NCBI GenBank assembly: GCA_037074615.1
Contig: CM073552.1
Span: 20,746,019-20,810,018, forward strand
DNA length: 64,000 nt
Reading direction: 5' to 3'
Origin: Leucaena leucocephala
Lineage: Eukaryota; Streptophyta; Magnoliopsida; Fabales; Fabaceae
The notes under the pieces were generated by a model. It worked only from the letters and a program-made list of their open reading frames with translations. It did no database searches and was not told the DNA's origin. This document shows, in pieces, positions 34,766 through 46,910 of the stretch. Position 1 is the first letter of the stretch. Every line of letters starts with the position of its first letter. Position numbers and translations under genes: made by a program.

Positions 34766-35007
34766 TACTCCTCTGGTATTAATATATAATATAATTAGAG
34801 AATTGATTTTAATTAAAAATATATAATTTATTTTTTATATTTATAATTTTTTTTAAATTACCTCTGTTGATACTCCATCAACAATAATCAAATAAAAAAG
34901 ATGATGAAATTAAAGAAGATGACTAGAGCATTTTAAAAAATATATACTATATTAACTAATTTAATTAAATTAGTTAAATAGATCTTATATTAAGGATCGA
35001 AAGAGTA
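34766..35007. mobile_element. Stowaway-like MITE
   Basis: Starts TACTCCTCTGGTATTAAT and ends GGATCGAAAGAGTA. It has the family's internal 'gatactccatcaacaataat' and 'aagatgatgaaat' stretches. 242 bp, non-coding. Confidence 0.65.
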
Positions 35008-38000
35008 TAATATATGGATCTAAATGAAAACAAAATTAAAATTTAATTTAATTTTTAGATTAAAGTTAATAAGTTTTAAGTTTCTCCTTAATTTTAGTGA
35101 TAATTTTAAAATTTTATTCTTTTATAAAGTCAAAATAAAAAAAGATAATAATAAAAAAGTCTCGTGAACAATATATAATGGTAAATTTTGTTATAAAAAA
35201 TAATAATTAGTCTATACTACATACTTTTCATTTAGATGTTCTTAACAATTACATTCCTTTTCCTTTCATAAGATTAAATAATAACTTTTCCAATTAAATT
35301 TTAAGAGAATATTGTTGAGTATGTTGTAAAAAATAAGACGTGGCAAAGTCATAATAATAATAATAATATATTTTGTGTGTCGGCATATATGAACATTGCT
35401 GTGCTTTCGCGGTCAGAATATATTTGCCATTTGTCGGACACATGAACCTTTGCTGCTGTTTTTCGACACGATTTTGATTCCATTTCTTCAACGTTCTTAT
35501 GCCTTCAATAATTTTTCTATGGAAATTAAATTAGTTTGGCTTATTTCAAGGACTTACTTGCGTACTTGGCTTAGAGAATTCCATGGCACGGCATTGATCA
35601 AGATAATATAAGAATAGTTTCATGTTAAATGGTACAAAAATTGTTTTTTAACTAGAAACCAAACAAATATTTAAATAAAAAAATTGCTAAAAATTTCCAC
35701 ATAAAAATTTATTGCACAAAAATATCTAAAGACTCAAGATTATGAGCGACACAAGTTTTTAATTGTACGTAATATATTTTTATTTATGTGTATAATATTT
35801 TTTGTTTTAAACATAATTAAGCATGTATATGAGAACTGAAAAAGAGTTATATCAATTTGAAAGTTTAATTTTTTATATATCTTTTGACAATAAATTTTAT
35901 AATATTTTTTTTAAAAACAATTAATTTAATTTAAGACATGTTTAATTATTTAAATAATATTTATATTTTGTTTAAATAGCTAAAACTACTTTCAGTTGGA
36001 CAGACGCATGTTGTTGTTTATACAAGGGTCCCGATTTAAAGCACAAACTACTTATTTAATTATATAGATAATGTTTTAATTATATTATATAAACCATTGA
36101 ACTTGTATTATTCTTGTCATAATCATCAAGAAGGGAACACAAATTCCTGAAATTGGTTTGAACGGACGGCTAACATTTGTCGGGATTTCCTGATCTAATG
36201 AAAATAAACATCTCCTTAAGTTTTCCTTAAACGTGAAATTACGAGCTTAACCCTCTGTATGTAAGTATGACAAGTACAAGAGTTCCTTTCTTTAGACAAT
36301 GAATGACGACAAAAAGGTTATGTTAATGATTTTCAATAATACTACGCACATTAATTATTTCCTTTCATAATCATACACACACGTATCTATGTATGTATGT
36401 TCTTTTTGTTTCAAGTGATTTATGTGTTTGACTAATTTAATTAGGTAGTATAAGAAAGCAATGGCTGATGTGACATACGAATAGCAGAATGCAAATTAAT
36501 TATTGAAAATATGTTTATGCGTTTGTTGAAATTAATTTAAAAAAATGAAGAAAATAACGTTCTTTTTAAGTTCATCAAAATTTAATTAAAGTGGGACATT
36601 CAAAATAAGACAATAGAACAATGACATGGGAATAACATTATTTTTTTCATAAGTCAAACAAAAAAAGTATGTGTTTAACTTTTTAATAGATAATTATTTT
36701 CTTCTTCCTCTCTTGGAGATGCCTAAATTACCCTCTTCATTCCATTACACAAAATATATACAAGTCACTTTCAAGTTTCAAGTCAATATTATTTATTTTA
36801 TATTGAAAATTATCAACTTAAATATTTTAATTTTTATTTTAAAAAAGTTGACTATTTTCTTTTTTCCAAATAGATATATAATATTTTGGGCAAAAAAATA
36901 AATATTTGATATTTATTTTATTATATAAAAACTAATTACAATAAATATATTTGTAGGTCTCCTTCTATTATGATAAATAGAGTATTCTAATATTGTATGT
37001 TTCTTCATTCACGGAAAAATGCAAATTTTGAATTTTCTCTTTTTAGAAAGTTGATAGCGTCAAATATAATAGTATCATCGTTCCCCCAATCAATCAATTA
37101 ATATAAAATATAAAATTTATCTAAAATAGCATTATTTACGTTTCCTCATATTTAAATTTATATTTTTTACTCTGTACAAATAATTTTACTTACTACTTCA
37201 ATTAATAATTTATTAATTTATTATTTTTTTAATTATTAAATATTAAAAAGGAGCGAGTCATTGAGTTAAATAAGAATTTTGTGAAAATGTGAGGTAATAC
37301 TATCAACTATTTTTTTAAAAAAAAATTGTATAAAATAAATAATTTTATGTTATAAAAAAGAAAAGTAGTATATTTGTAATAGTACTTGTTTGTACTTTGG
37401 GGGCTATTATGCTGTTGTCCTTATGAAGAAGCTATGGCAAAATTTCTGAAATGGTGAGTCAGAACTCAGAAGAGAGAATAATGTGAATTTTAACTCCATT
37501 CATTTGCTTTTGTGGTTTGAGGAGTGAAAAACACGACACCAAAACAAAAATGCAATCAACGTACCTAATTAATAATTCAATATATAAATGTAAATGCAGG
37601 TTTGTTGTCGGTGCTACATGGTACGGAACTGTAATGAGTCCTATGAGTGTTCACGCATTTTCATGTTCATATTCTCACATATGGAAAATGACGCTCATGG
37701 ACCTTATGGAGAAAAACCAGGTAATGACTAAAATATATGGTTAAGTTCAATCCAACCCTAAGATATTTTTTGAGCAGCAATCAGTATCATAAAAATAATT
37801 TAATATCATTGAGTATTTATAGAGTATGCATTTAATATTTTAAAATAAATTTTGTTTTTAAAATATTATTTTTAGTAATAATAAACATTTTAAACTCAAA
37901 ATACTAAATATTATTTAAAAAATATTTTAGAGGGTTATATATTTTTAGAGTGTTTTTTAATAGTAACGGCATTTAAGATGCTATATGTATAAAAATTTAC

Positions 38001-39375
38001 TTTAGAGGATGTTGAATGATAATGGAAAGATATTTTAGTGTGTTTGATATATATAAAATTATTTTAAAATATTGAGTGTTATTAAAAAAATATTAAAACA
38101 TACTAGATAGTATTTAAACCTAAAATATTGGCCTAAAACTTTTAGGATAAAATCATATTTTAACCCTAAAAAACAACTGAAGACAAGAACAAAAAAATTG
38201 AAAGACAATTCAGTAAGAGAGAGGCTACATAGCAATAACAAAATCTGAACAATAAAAGGAAAGGGGGCCTTAAGCAAAAGCGTGCAATCAGTTTGGGGAA
38301 TTTAAACAATTAAAGCTTAGTTGGAAGTATTTTTGCAATTATTCATTAAATTTCACGTGGAACAAAAATAATTGCGAAACCTACCCCTTGCTAAGGGATA
38401 TATAGGACATTGAATGGAAATATTTTGGGTCTCTCAACCTAATTGAGACGGCGGTCCAAAAACTTATTTGGGACCAAGGTCCCTTTCTTTTTCTTTTTCT
38501 TTTTTTAAAAAAAGTGGAGTATTTGTATTAAATATATTTTTTGGCGCTTTGACGTGTGGAATTCTTTTGGTAACATTAGGATTAAAAATATACTATCCTA
38601 TTCCTATACCTACTAATTTTACTAAACCAAAGTATTGGCCAAAAAATAAATTACTATACTAAAGTGCTAAAAATCGAATTGATTATTGAAATGGTTGAAA
38701 TAATAATCTAACTTTTCGTGATTGAATTAAAGTGAATTTAGTTATAATTAAAATAATATAATAGTAGTACTTAAATAAAAAGGATATTTATATGCAAGTA
38801 AATGAAATATTTGAGCATAAATCATATATAATTTAATAAAATAATGTTATGAAAGTAATCTAATATACAGTTATTTTTTTACTTAAAATAATATTATTTT
38901 AAGTTTAATAAAAAAAATATAAAATTCAACCTAATATAGTTATACAAAACTATTTTTTAACTCAAAATTATATTGTTTTTAGCCAATAAGGTAGTATGAA
39001 AGTATAAAATTTAATCTAACGATTCTGTTTAAAATTATTTTTTTAAAATGATATCATTTTATATATAATAAAAAATATAAAATTTAACCTGATTAATTTG
39101 TTTAAAATCTTTAATTAAACTAACTAAGAAATTAATTATTCGGGATGAATTGTAACAATATGATAGTAGCTCAACATTGACCTAGGTTTCCACCGACGCG
39201 TTGATCACACGTCAACATTATTGACCACGTAGGAGAGGCAGGTACCATTCAGGCCAGGGTTGCCGTCAACTTCGATATTTCCACCCCACTCGCACTGTTT
39301 TCTTTATATCCCTTCACACTTTCCAACAAAAGTTGGAATAACACAAAATCTAAATTTAATATTGCTATAAAGCTA
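35008..39375. other. AT-rich intergenic DNA
   Basis: No gene supported over 4.3 kb. A (TAA)n run lies near 35350-35368. A 14-bp perfect palindrome gggaccaaggtccc lies at about 38471. A less AT-rich patch at 37590-37730 is open for about 75 codons and contains VVGATWYG, but has no further expansin-like sequence. Confidence 0.35.
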
Positions 39376-39383
39376 TATTTACC

Positions 39384-40957
39384 TAGGGGTGTTCATAAAA
39401 CCCGTGGCCCGGTATGCCCACCCGAGCCCGCAAAAAAATAGTCCTACCCAGCCCAATAAATATAGGGCAGGGCTGGGCATCGGGCTACAAAATGCAGCCC
39501 ATGCTTTTTTTGGGCTGGGCACCGGGCAGGGGGGTTGCCCTGCCCATAAGCACCCATTTTTTTATTTTTTTTTATTTTTTCCGTAGATGCTACACTTAGA
39601 AAGGAGAATATGATAGTTACTGGTGACTAAATGGTCATTTTAGAAATATAAGTAGTTAAGTACATAAGTTGCATCTTTTAATATTTATAACTATATTAAT
39701 TTTTTTAACTTTATTAATCATAATATGATTACATTACAAATTATAATTATTTATTTTATTTTTTTAGATACTTCATCTAGGGGTGTGCATGGGCAGGGCT
39801 GGGCAGGGCAACCCCCTGCCCGGTGCCCTGCCCAAAAAATGCATGGGCTGCATTTTGCAGCCCGATGCCCGGCCCTGCCCGGTAAAAGCCCGAACAATTT
39901 TGGGCTGGGCATGGGCGGGCTGGGCATGCCCAAATTGTGATATCATGCTTATGTTGTGAAAAAAAATTGTAATTATGAATTTCTAAAATAATACCATATT
40001 CATGTGTCTTTAAGAGTTAAATAATATCTATAATTCACTAAGAATAAGAGAACAAAGATAATAATTAAAATCTTGAGATCCATTGCATATAAAAAATAAG
40101 CGTTAAAATCTAAGTAGTTTGTAATTATAACTTTGTATCAATCTCCCTAATATTGACAAAGATAAAGCATCTAAAAAAATAAAATAAATAATTATAATTT
40201 GTAATGTAATCATATGATAATTAACAAAGTTAAAAAAAAAATTAGTATAGTTATAAATATTAAAAGATACAACTTACCTACTTATATTTCTAAAATTACC
40301 TTATAGTCACCAGTAGCTATCATATTCTCCCTTTTAAGATAGAAAAAAATAAAAAAAAAATAAAAGAAGGGGTGCTCATGGGCAGGGCAGGGCAGGGCAG
40401 CCCCTATGCCCGGTGCCCAGCCCGAAAAATGCATGGGCTGTATTTTGCAGCCCGATGCCCGGCCCTACCCAGTAAAAATCAGGCTGGGCAGGGCATTTTT
40501 CTTGCGGGCTGGGCAGGGCATAGCGGGCCATGGGCATTGTGCACAGCCCTAACTTCATCCTTGTCAACATTTGAGAAATTGATGTAAAGTTATAATTATA
40601 AACTACTTAGACTTCAAGATTTTTTTATATGCAATGAATTTCAAGACTTTAATTATTATCTTTTTGTTACCTTATTTTTAGTAGATTATAGATATTATTT
40701 AACTCTTGAAGATATATGAATATGATATTATTTTAGAAGTTTATAATTGCAGATTTTTTTCACAACATGAGCATGGTATCACAACTTGGGTATGCCCAGC
40801 CCGTCCACGCCCAGCCCGCCCATGCCCAGCTCAAAATGGTTAGGGCTTTTACCGGGCAGGGCCGGGCATCGGGCTGCAAAATGCAGCCCATGCTTTTTCT
40901 GGGCAGGGCACCGGGCAGGGGGGTCGCCCAGCCCAGCCCTGCCCATGAACACCCCTA
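39384..40957. mobile_element. hAT-like MITE, TAGGGGTGT family, outer copy of a nest
   Basis: Perfect terminal inverted repeats TAGGGGTGTTCAT / ATGAACACCCCTA, flanked by a perfect 8-bp duplication TATTTACC (39376-39383 and 40958-40965). The copy is interrupted at 39777 by a second member of the same family. Without insert and duplication it would be 792 bp. GC-rich arms (gggctgcaaaatgcagccc palindromes) surround an AT-rich core. No coding capacity; long open frames in the arms are repeat artefacts. Confidence 0.9.
39778..40551. mobile_element. hAT-like MITE, TAGGGGTGT family, inner nested copy
   Basis: Starts TAGGGGTGTGCATGGGC; other-strand end TAGGGCTGTGCACAATGCCC. It is flanked by a perfect 8-bp duplication ACTTCATC (39770-39777 and 40552-40559). 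774 bp, inserted in inverted orientation relative to the outer copy, so the two cores can pair as a long hairpin. Confidence 0.9.
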
Positions 40958-41058
40958 TATTTACCCCAAAATTATGCTTTTTGCATTTGCCACCGTCTTT
41001 ACCTTTTTTTTCCACTTGTGATTAAAGGTGTGGTTGGCTCAATAGATAAGAGGGGAAC

Positions 41059-41130
41059 GAAAGATTTTAATAGAGAGAAGAAAATACGAAAGATTTTAAT
41101 AGAGAGAAGAAAATACGAAAGATTTTAATA
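41059..41130. repeat. 29-bp tandem repeat
   Basis: Two and a half direct copies of a 29-base unit beginning gaaagattttaatagagaga (41059, 41088, 41117). The first two are identical, indicating recent duplication. Confidence 0.85.
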
Positions 41131-41408
41131 TTATTTTATTAAGATTAATATTAAAAGAGAGAAAAAATATTTTAATATTATCTTATTTTATTTAATAGAA
41201 GAATAGAAAAAAATATTTTTATATGATAAATTTATCTTTATATCATTTAAGTAATTTGTTATTGATTTTATAAAATATTTTAATAAAATATAATTATAAA
41301 TAATATTTAATATATGAAGAAATATAATATTTATTATTATATATTTTATCAACTTAAATATACAGCCCCATCTCTTTTCCTCGTAAAATCTTATTGAACA
41401 CTGTTTAG

Positions 41409-42004
41409 TAGGGGTAAAAATGCAGGTTAACTCACTGGATACAGGTTGGCCTGCTATGGGTTATGTTAGAAATGGACCTATTTTAAGAGGCGTGTCTCTT
41501 AGCAGGTTAATATTATATCAACCCGAGCCCGTCTATCGTCAGCTTTTCTTTTTTTTTAATTTTACATATATATGCCAACTTTTATTTTAAAAAAATTATA
41601 TATGTTAATATTAATTAGATTTAAATCATGTCTGAAGTTGTCAAAATATTTATTTAGTCAACTTTATCATCATCTATAGATAAATCTATCACAAATAAAA
41701 TAATAATAAAATAAAATAAATATATGTATAAAAAAATGACTCAATTAGATAAAGTTAATATAAATTAAGTATAATGTCCCTTATTCAGCTAAGACTCTCA
41801 AATTAGTAAAGTGCAAATGTGTAATGTAAATAATAAAAAAAATAAAATAAAAAAATGGGCTAACCAGCTAACCCGGTAGGTTAGCCTACCGTAAGTGTGG
41901 GTTTGATGGGTGCAGGTTAAAAAACCTCGCACTAAAATAAATTATAATATTTATAATTTAATCCGCTATTTTTAGTGAGTTGTGCCCTTAAATTATCAGC
42001 TCTA
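41409..42004. mobile_element. Possible hAT-like MITE, diverged
   Basis: Left end TAGGGGTAAAAATGCAGG; right end, other strand, TAGAGCTGATAATTTAAGGG. Arms repeat 'gcaggttaa' and 'taacccggtaggttagcc'. The AT-rich core has no coding sequence. Flanking 8-mers (ctgtttag, gttttttа-like) are similar but not identical. Confidence 0.5.
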
Positions 42005-42876
42005 GTTTTTTAGACAGAAACAAAAAGGCTCATTTCTGTTCAGAGTCTGAGCAAAATTTCTAATATTTCCCTGTTCTTGGGTTGTCCTTGTTGTCTTTGG
42101 GATAAGCGGTGGTACTTCTTTTGTCTTTGTGGCAATTGTGAATGATATAAGAGTGCTGCTAACTAGTTGGTCCTGTACAAAGGTCGCCAAGAAGGATGGT
42201 GTTGCACTGTTATTGCAAAAATCGTCGAGGCTAAGAGGAGAACGACACCAAAGGGCAGGAGCAAATCTAACTTTTAGATTTTTAATTAAGGATATATTAG
42301 TTATGACAAAATAAAATATTACTCCTCCCCTCTAAATTCTCTCAATTTTTTAGTGGAGGTTTAGGGTGCGATATTTTCCTTTACCTTATAATATTTTTTA
42401 CAACTCAGGAAAGAGAACAAAATCTCTTCCTTCTCTTCGCTTGTTTTTTTAAATCTCTCGTACTAAATGAATTAACTTTTCTTTCAATTTTTGAGGTATA
42501 AATTATGTTTGAAATTTTTTTATACTCAGTCTATGTTTGGATTAATTTTTGAGTTTGAGTTTATTATGAAAGGAGGTATGATTCCTTAAATAAAAAATTT
42601 TGAGTTAGAGCTTACTATGAATACAAAAAGCACTTTTTTAAATAGCTATTCTCCTATCTTAAATCCAAACTAGTGAGAGCCTAATATTTTGGGATACCGG
42701 ATTGATCAGTTATCCAAGAAATAAATAGGAACGTGATTAGTTATTATTTCTTTTATAAGTATAACTATCATTCTATATTAAATATGTGTACTTTGTTGTA
42801 CCTTTTTCACATTAAATATGTATACTTCTTTCCACAGTTATTTAAAGCTTGATCATCTATATGGTAACAATGGTAT
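42005..42876. other. Intergenic DNA
   Basis: No gene supported. Short open frames on both strands (for example 42002-42190 and 42129-42314) overlap in antisense and have no recognisable content. Confidence 0.3.
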
Positions 42877-43064
42877 TACTCTAATATTTAATATAATACT
42901 TAATTATAGAATTAATTTTAATCATAAATATAAAATTTATTTTTTATATTTATTAATTTTTTTATAAATTTTTTTATTGATACTCTCTCAACAATAATAA
43001 TCAAGTATTATAATGAGTTAGGAAATTAAAAAAGATAATTTTGATATTTTTAAAAAAATATATT

Positions 43065-43784
43065 ACTCCTTCAATTCTTAATATAAGACATAATTTTAGA
43101 GTTGATATTAATCCTAAATATAAGGTATATTTTTCATATGGCATGTTTGGTTAGCAACTAAACCATGATTTTAGAAGTCTTTTTGGGTAAAATTTTAGTT
43201 TAATTTTTTTAAACAAACAGTTATATTTGTCCATAAGTAGTTTTCGGCTAAACCATAGTTTAAAATTATGATTTTGAATAAGCTACTGAAATTAGCTTTT
43301 GGAACAGTTAAAAAGCTTATGTGCTATCCAATTATTATTTTACCCTTATTTTTTTTACACCCTCTCTCATCTCTCATCTCTCATCTCTATCCTCTACCCT
43401 CTCTCCTCTTTTTAATAAAATCATACCCTTTTTAATAATTTATTATCACAAAAAATTATTTTAAAAATAACTATCTAAACACTTATTTATTCAGAACCAT
43501 TTTTTTTCTATAAGTTCTTCTTTAAAAGCCATTTTTCATAAACTGTTTAAAAGCTTTTTTTTATAAGCCATTTTCTAAAAGTTTATCGAAACACACACAT
43601 ATTTATGAATTTTTCCTAAATTGCTTATATTCTCCCTCAATAATAATCTAATAAAAGAAGAAGGGAAAAATTAAGGAAGTTAATTAAAGTATTTTAAAAA
43701 GAATATCATATTAACTAACTTAATTAATTTTTTTAATATAATTAAATTAGTTAAATAAATTTTATATTAATAACTAAAAGAGTA
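43065..43784. mobile_element. Stowaway-like MITE (middle layer)
   Basis: Begins TACTCCTTCAATTCTTAATA and ends AACTAAAAGAGTA, inside the preceding element at a TA. It is itself split by a PIF/Harbinger-like element between about 43140 and 43597. Confidence 0.65.
43140..43597. mobile_element. PIF/Harbinger-like MITE (inner layer)
   Basis: Left end GGCATGTTTGGTTAGC; right end, other strand, TGTGTGTTTCGATAAA. CATAT occurs on both sides (43135-43139 and 43598-43602). Family core with CTCTCATCTCTC tract at 43355-43410. Non-coding. Confidence 0.7.
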
Positions 43785-43840
43785 TATTAATTAACTTTTT
43801 TAAATTAATTAAATATATTTTATATTAAATTTCTTTTGCA

Positions 43841-45756
43841 TGCTTTGTTCTTTGAAGGTGGTAGCGATGGTTAGAGAAATTATATAGAGAATAGATAACA
43901 AAAACTCAACGGTTATCCAACAGAAGCAAGTTACACCTTTAATTTGGAATCAAAACAACAAAACATGTCACATTCGGTAACGGATAATTGTTTCTCAAGT
44001 TTATCCAAGATAGATTTTAGTCAATTTTATCATTCTCCCATGTTTGAATAACACGCTCCTAGATTTGCATGGCAGTAATATACTTTATGGTAATAACATC
44101 ACTTGCATTCTTAACTACAATTATTATGTCTTTGATAGTTTCTATGTTTTGTTATGAGCTATAACTAACTATTTTTTCATTCGTTAAACGTGTCATTTAA
44201 TTAGCTTTTTTATAAATAATAATTATTCAAATCACACCAATTAAAATATTGATTAAAAATAATAAATATATCAGAAATATAATTTATTGTTTAAATATAC
44301 TCTTATTTATGAGGATGATGTGTAAAAAAAAATAAATAAAAAAAAATATAAGAGGTAATGGGTGTGAGAGATATATATAATTAATTAGAAAATAAAAAAA
44401 TATATTAAATTTTTAGATAAATATAAATTATTATTTATATATTGGATTATCCTAGAATGTTATTTATAAACTTCATTATATAGTTTATGACGCCTATATT
44501 GTTATATAGCCTGTTTTCCTTCTCACAATAAACTTGAATGACACGATATCCATCTTAATCCAAATTAAACTTGAAGAAAACAAATTGACTTGAGTGCTAA
44601 CAATCAATAATAAACTAGATAAAAAGATATATAAATTCATACATAATACTTATACTCCTCTGATATTTAATTTAAAATATATTTAACTAATTTGATAAAA
44701 TTAAAAAAATTAGTTAAGTTACTTAATATAATATATATTTTTAAAATATTTTAATAATCTTCCATAATTCTCTCTCGCATTCTTTTATTTGATTATTGAT
44801 GATCAAATATCAATAAGAGTAAATAGAAAAAAAAATACATAAATATAGAAAAAAATATTACATTTAAGATTAATATTAACTCTATAATTAAATCTTATAT
44901 TAAAAAACAGATGAGTATATATATAATTACTTATTTCATATATTCACTCTAGTCCTAATCACTTTGTAATATAATTTATACTATAAAATAAATTTTATAT
45001 TTATGATTAAAAATAATATTACACATTTTAACAAATTTACTTTCTTCGTTGGTTGACAAATTCACATAAACTAATTGTAAATGTCTCTAAAATGTTTTTA
45101 TCATTTCAATTGTAATTTAAAAAAAATTAAGTCACGAATATTTATAATTTATCCCAATTTTAAATTAACTTCTTACGATTTATTTTCTTTGAATCGAGCG
45201 CTTATTTATTTGATATATTAGTTTTATTTACAAACTTTATAGAATTTCATTTATATAATTACATCAGGGTTAGAACGTTGTTAAATGAAACAATAAAAGT
45301 TTCATAATATCCATAAAATTCTATAAATTAACACTAACAATGTCAAACAGTTTTTAACTAAAGATGGATGGTTATAATAGATCAAATTATAAAGGCTTTA
45401 TTTAAATAAGATAAATTATATGATTTTAATTCAAAGTTGAGGCTAATGAATTGATTTTGCCTTTAATTTTTATTAAATTTAATTGACTTAAATGAAGTAA
45501 ATTAGTGATCAAGGTATTAGTCCTTGTGAAGTAGTTTTAGCTATTTTAAATATAAAAATTTGAGTTTAAATATGTTTAAATGTAGAAAATATTAGTGATA
45601 GTTTAGTAATTTTTTTAATTAATTTTTAGGGGCAGAATAAAAACATTAAATACTTTTAAAATCTTATTAAAATGTCTGATAAAACAAATAGCACAAGGAA
45701 TTGACTAACTTTATTAGATGTAAATAGTTGTAAGTAGAAGAAGGGTTGGGAAATTC
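43841..45756. other. AT-rich intergenic DNA with a Stowaway-like copy
   Basis: No gene supported. A diverged Stowaway-like element with TACTCCTCTGATATTTAA / ACAGATGAGTATA ends lies at 44652-44917. Confidence 0.4.
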
Positions 45757-46537
45757 ACGAATGTCTGATTGGGTAATTATAAAATTTAGATTTTAAAAGA
45801 GGTTTTAGTATAAATTTTAATTTAATTTTTTTAAAATAAATAATTATTTTTATCTAAAATAGCTTATGGATGAAATCATGTTTTAAAATCATAGTTTTGA
45901 ATAAACTTCTATAAATAGTTTTTAGAATAATAAAATAACTTATGAACTACCCATTTATTATTTTGTTCTTATTTTTTTCTCACACTTTCTCATCTCTCTC
46001 TACTTCTTGTTCACCTTCGTGTCGCCGTCTTGCTCTCCTCCACGAGTCACCATCTTGCCTGCCACCACGAGTCATCGTTTTACTCGCCTCAATGAGTTAC
46101 TGTCCAGATCTAGTTGGTCGAAAAAGAAGCGGTAAGTTGTTGAGAGAAGAAGAACAACGAGTTACTGTCAGAGAAAAACTGTTTACCGCTCGCCGTCATT
46201 GCTCCTTGCTCGCTGCTTGTCGCTCGGTGTGGTTTTCGATGTCACAGATATGATAAATAGTGGCTGTTGAAGATAATTTTTTTTTATCTTATAACCTTTA
46301 TAATAATTTATCAATTATAAAAGTTATTTTAAAAATTACTATTCAAACATCTATTTTTTTAAATTATTTTTTTTATAATTTTTTTTAAAATTATATATAT
46401 TTTTTAAAATCTATCTAAATAGTTAAAAAAAATAAAATATTTATAAATAAATATAGTTATTTATTTTAAAATTTTTTAAATTAAAATTTATATCACAAAT
46501 CTTCTAAAATCATCTAAGAGAGAAACCAGACATGCCC
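45757..46537. mobile_element. PIF/Harbinger-like MITE with GC-rich insert
   Basis: Left end near GAATGTCTGATTGGGT; right end, other strand, GGGCATGTCTGGTTTC. The family arms are present. The pyrimidine core is extended at about 46010-46230 by a GC-richer segment with a roughly 25-base imperfect tandem unit (cacgagtcac/catcttgcctgcc). It ends about 370 bases before the formin ATG, close to that gene's promoter. Confidence 0.6.
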
Positions 46538-46639
46538 ATATGTCGCATTATACACGGAGATGAAGATGACTCTGTCCATAATAACGTCATGACACTCTCT
46601 CACACTACACAACCACCAGCAGAATCTTAGCTGGCTATT

Positions 46640-46910
46640 TACTCGCTCTCTCTCTTCCATCCTTTTCCCTCCCTGATTCCACCTTTTCACAGACTCTCTC
46701 TCTCTACCTTCTCTATCTTGTTCTGTTCTCCGTGTGACTCTCTCTCTCTCACTTACTACTTCATCACTGTGTCTGTGCGCGCGCGTCTCTTTCTCTCTCT
46801 AGCAAAAGTTCCCACGCAAATCTTCAGCCCATTACTGTATCTTCTCTCTTCTCTTCTTCTTCTTCTTCTTCTTCATCCCCAGAAAGAGAGAGACCCGCAA
46901 ACACATCACA
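46640..46910 (+). promoter_or_regulatory. Pyrimidine-rich 5' leader of the formin gene
   Basis: Long CT-rich runs (ctcgctctctctcttcc, ctctctctctctcactta) and a CTT repeat at 46850-46873 precede the ATG. Such Y-patch and CT-rich leaders are common in plant genes. A taacgtcatga stretch near 46583, containing a bZIP-like ACGTCA core, lies upstream. The exact start site is not determined. Confidence 0.5.

Larger units (their letters stand above)
42877..43840. mobile_element. Stowaway-like MITE (outer layer of a triple nest)
   Basis: Left part 42877-43064 starts TACTCTAATATTTAATAT and carries the family core. It is broken by a second copy at 43065 and appears to resume after 43784 with ttaattaacttttttaaatt..ttatattaa, the family's usual tail. 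The outer right end near 43840 is eroded. Confidence 0.55.

Noticed and set aside
37517..37744. Possible expansin fragment (VVGATWYG)
   Set aside because: Only a short motif matches; the diagnostic Gly/Cys-rich continuation is absent and no second exon is visible.
39389..41025. Several open frames on both strands with Cys-Pro-Ala-rich products
   Set aside because: All arise from 'gggcagggc/gcccagccc' repeats of the nested hAT-like elements and occur in antisense pairs.
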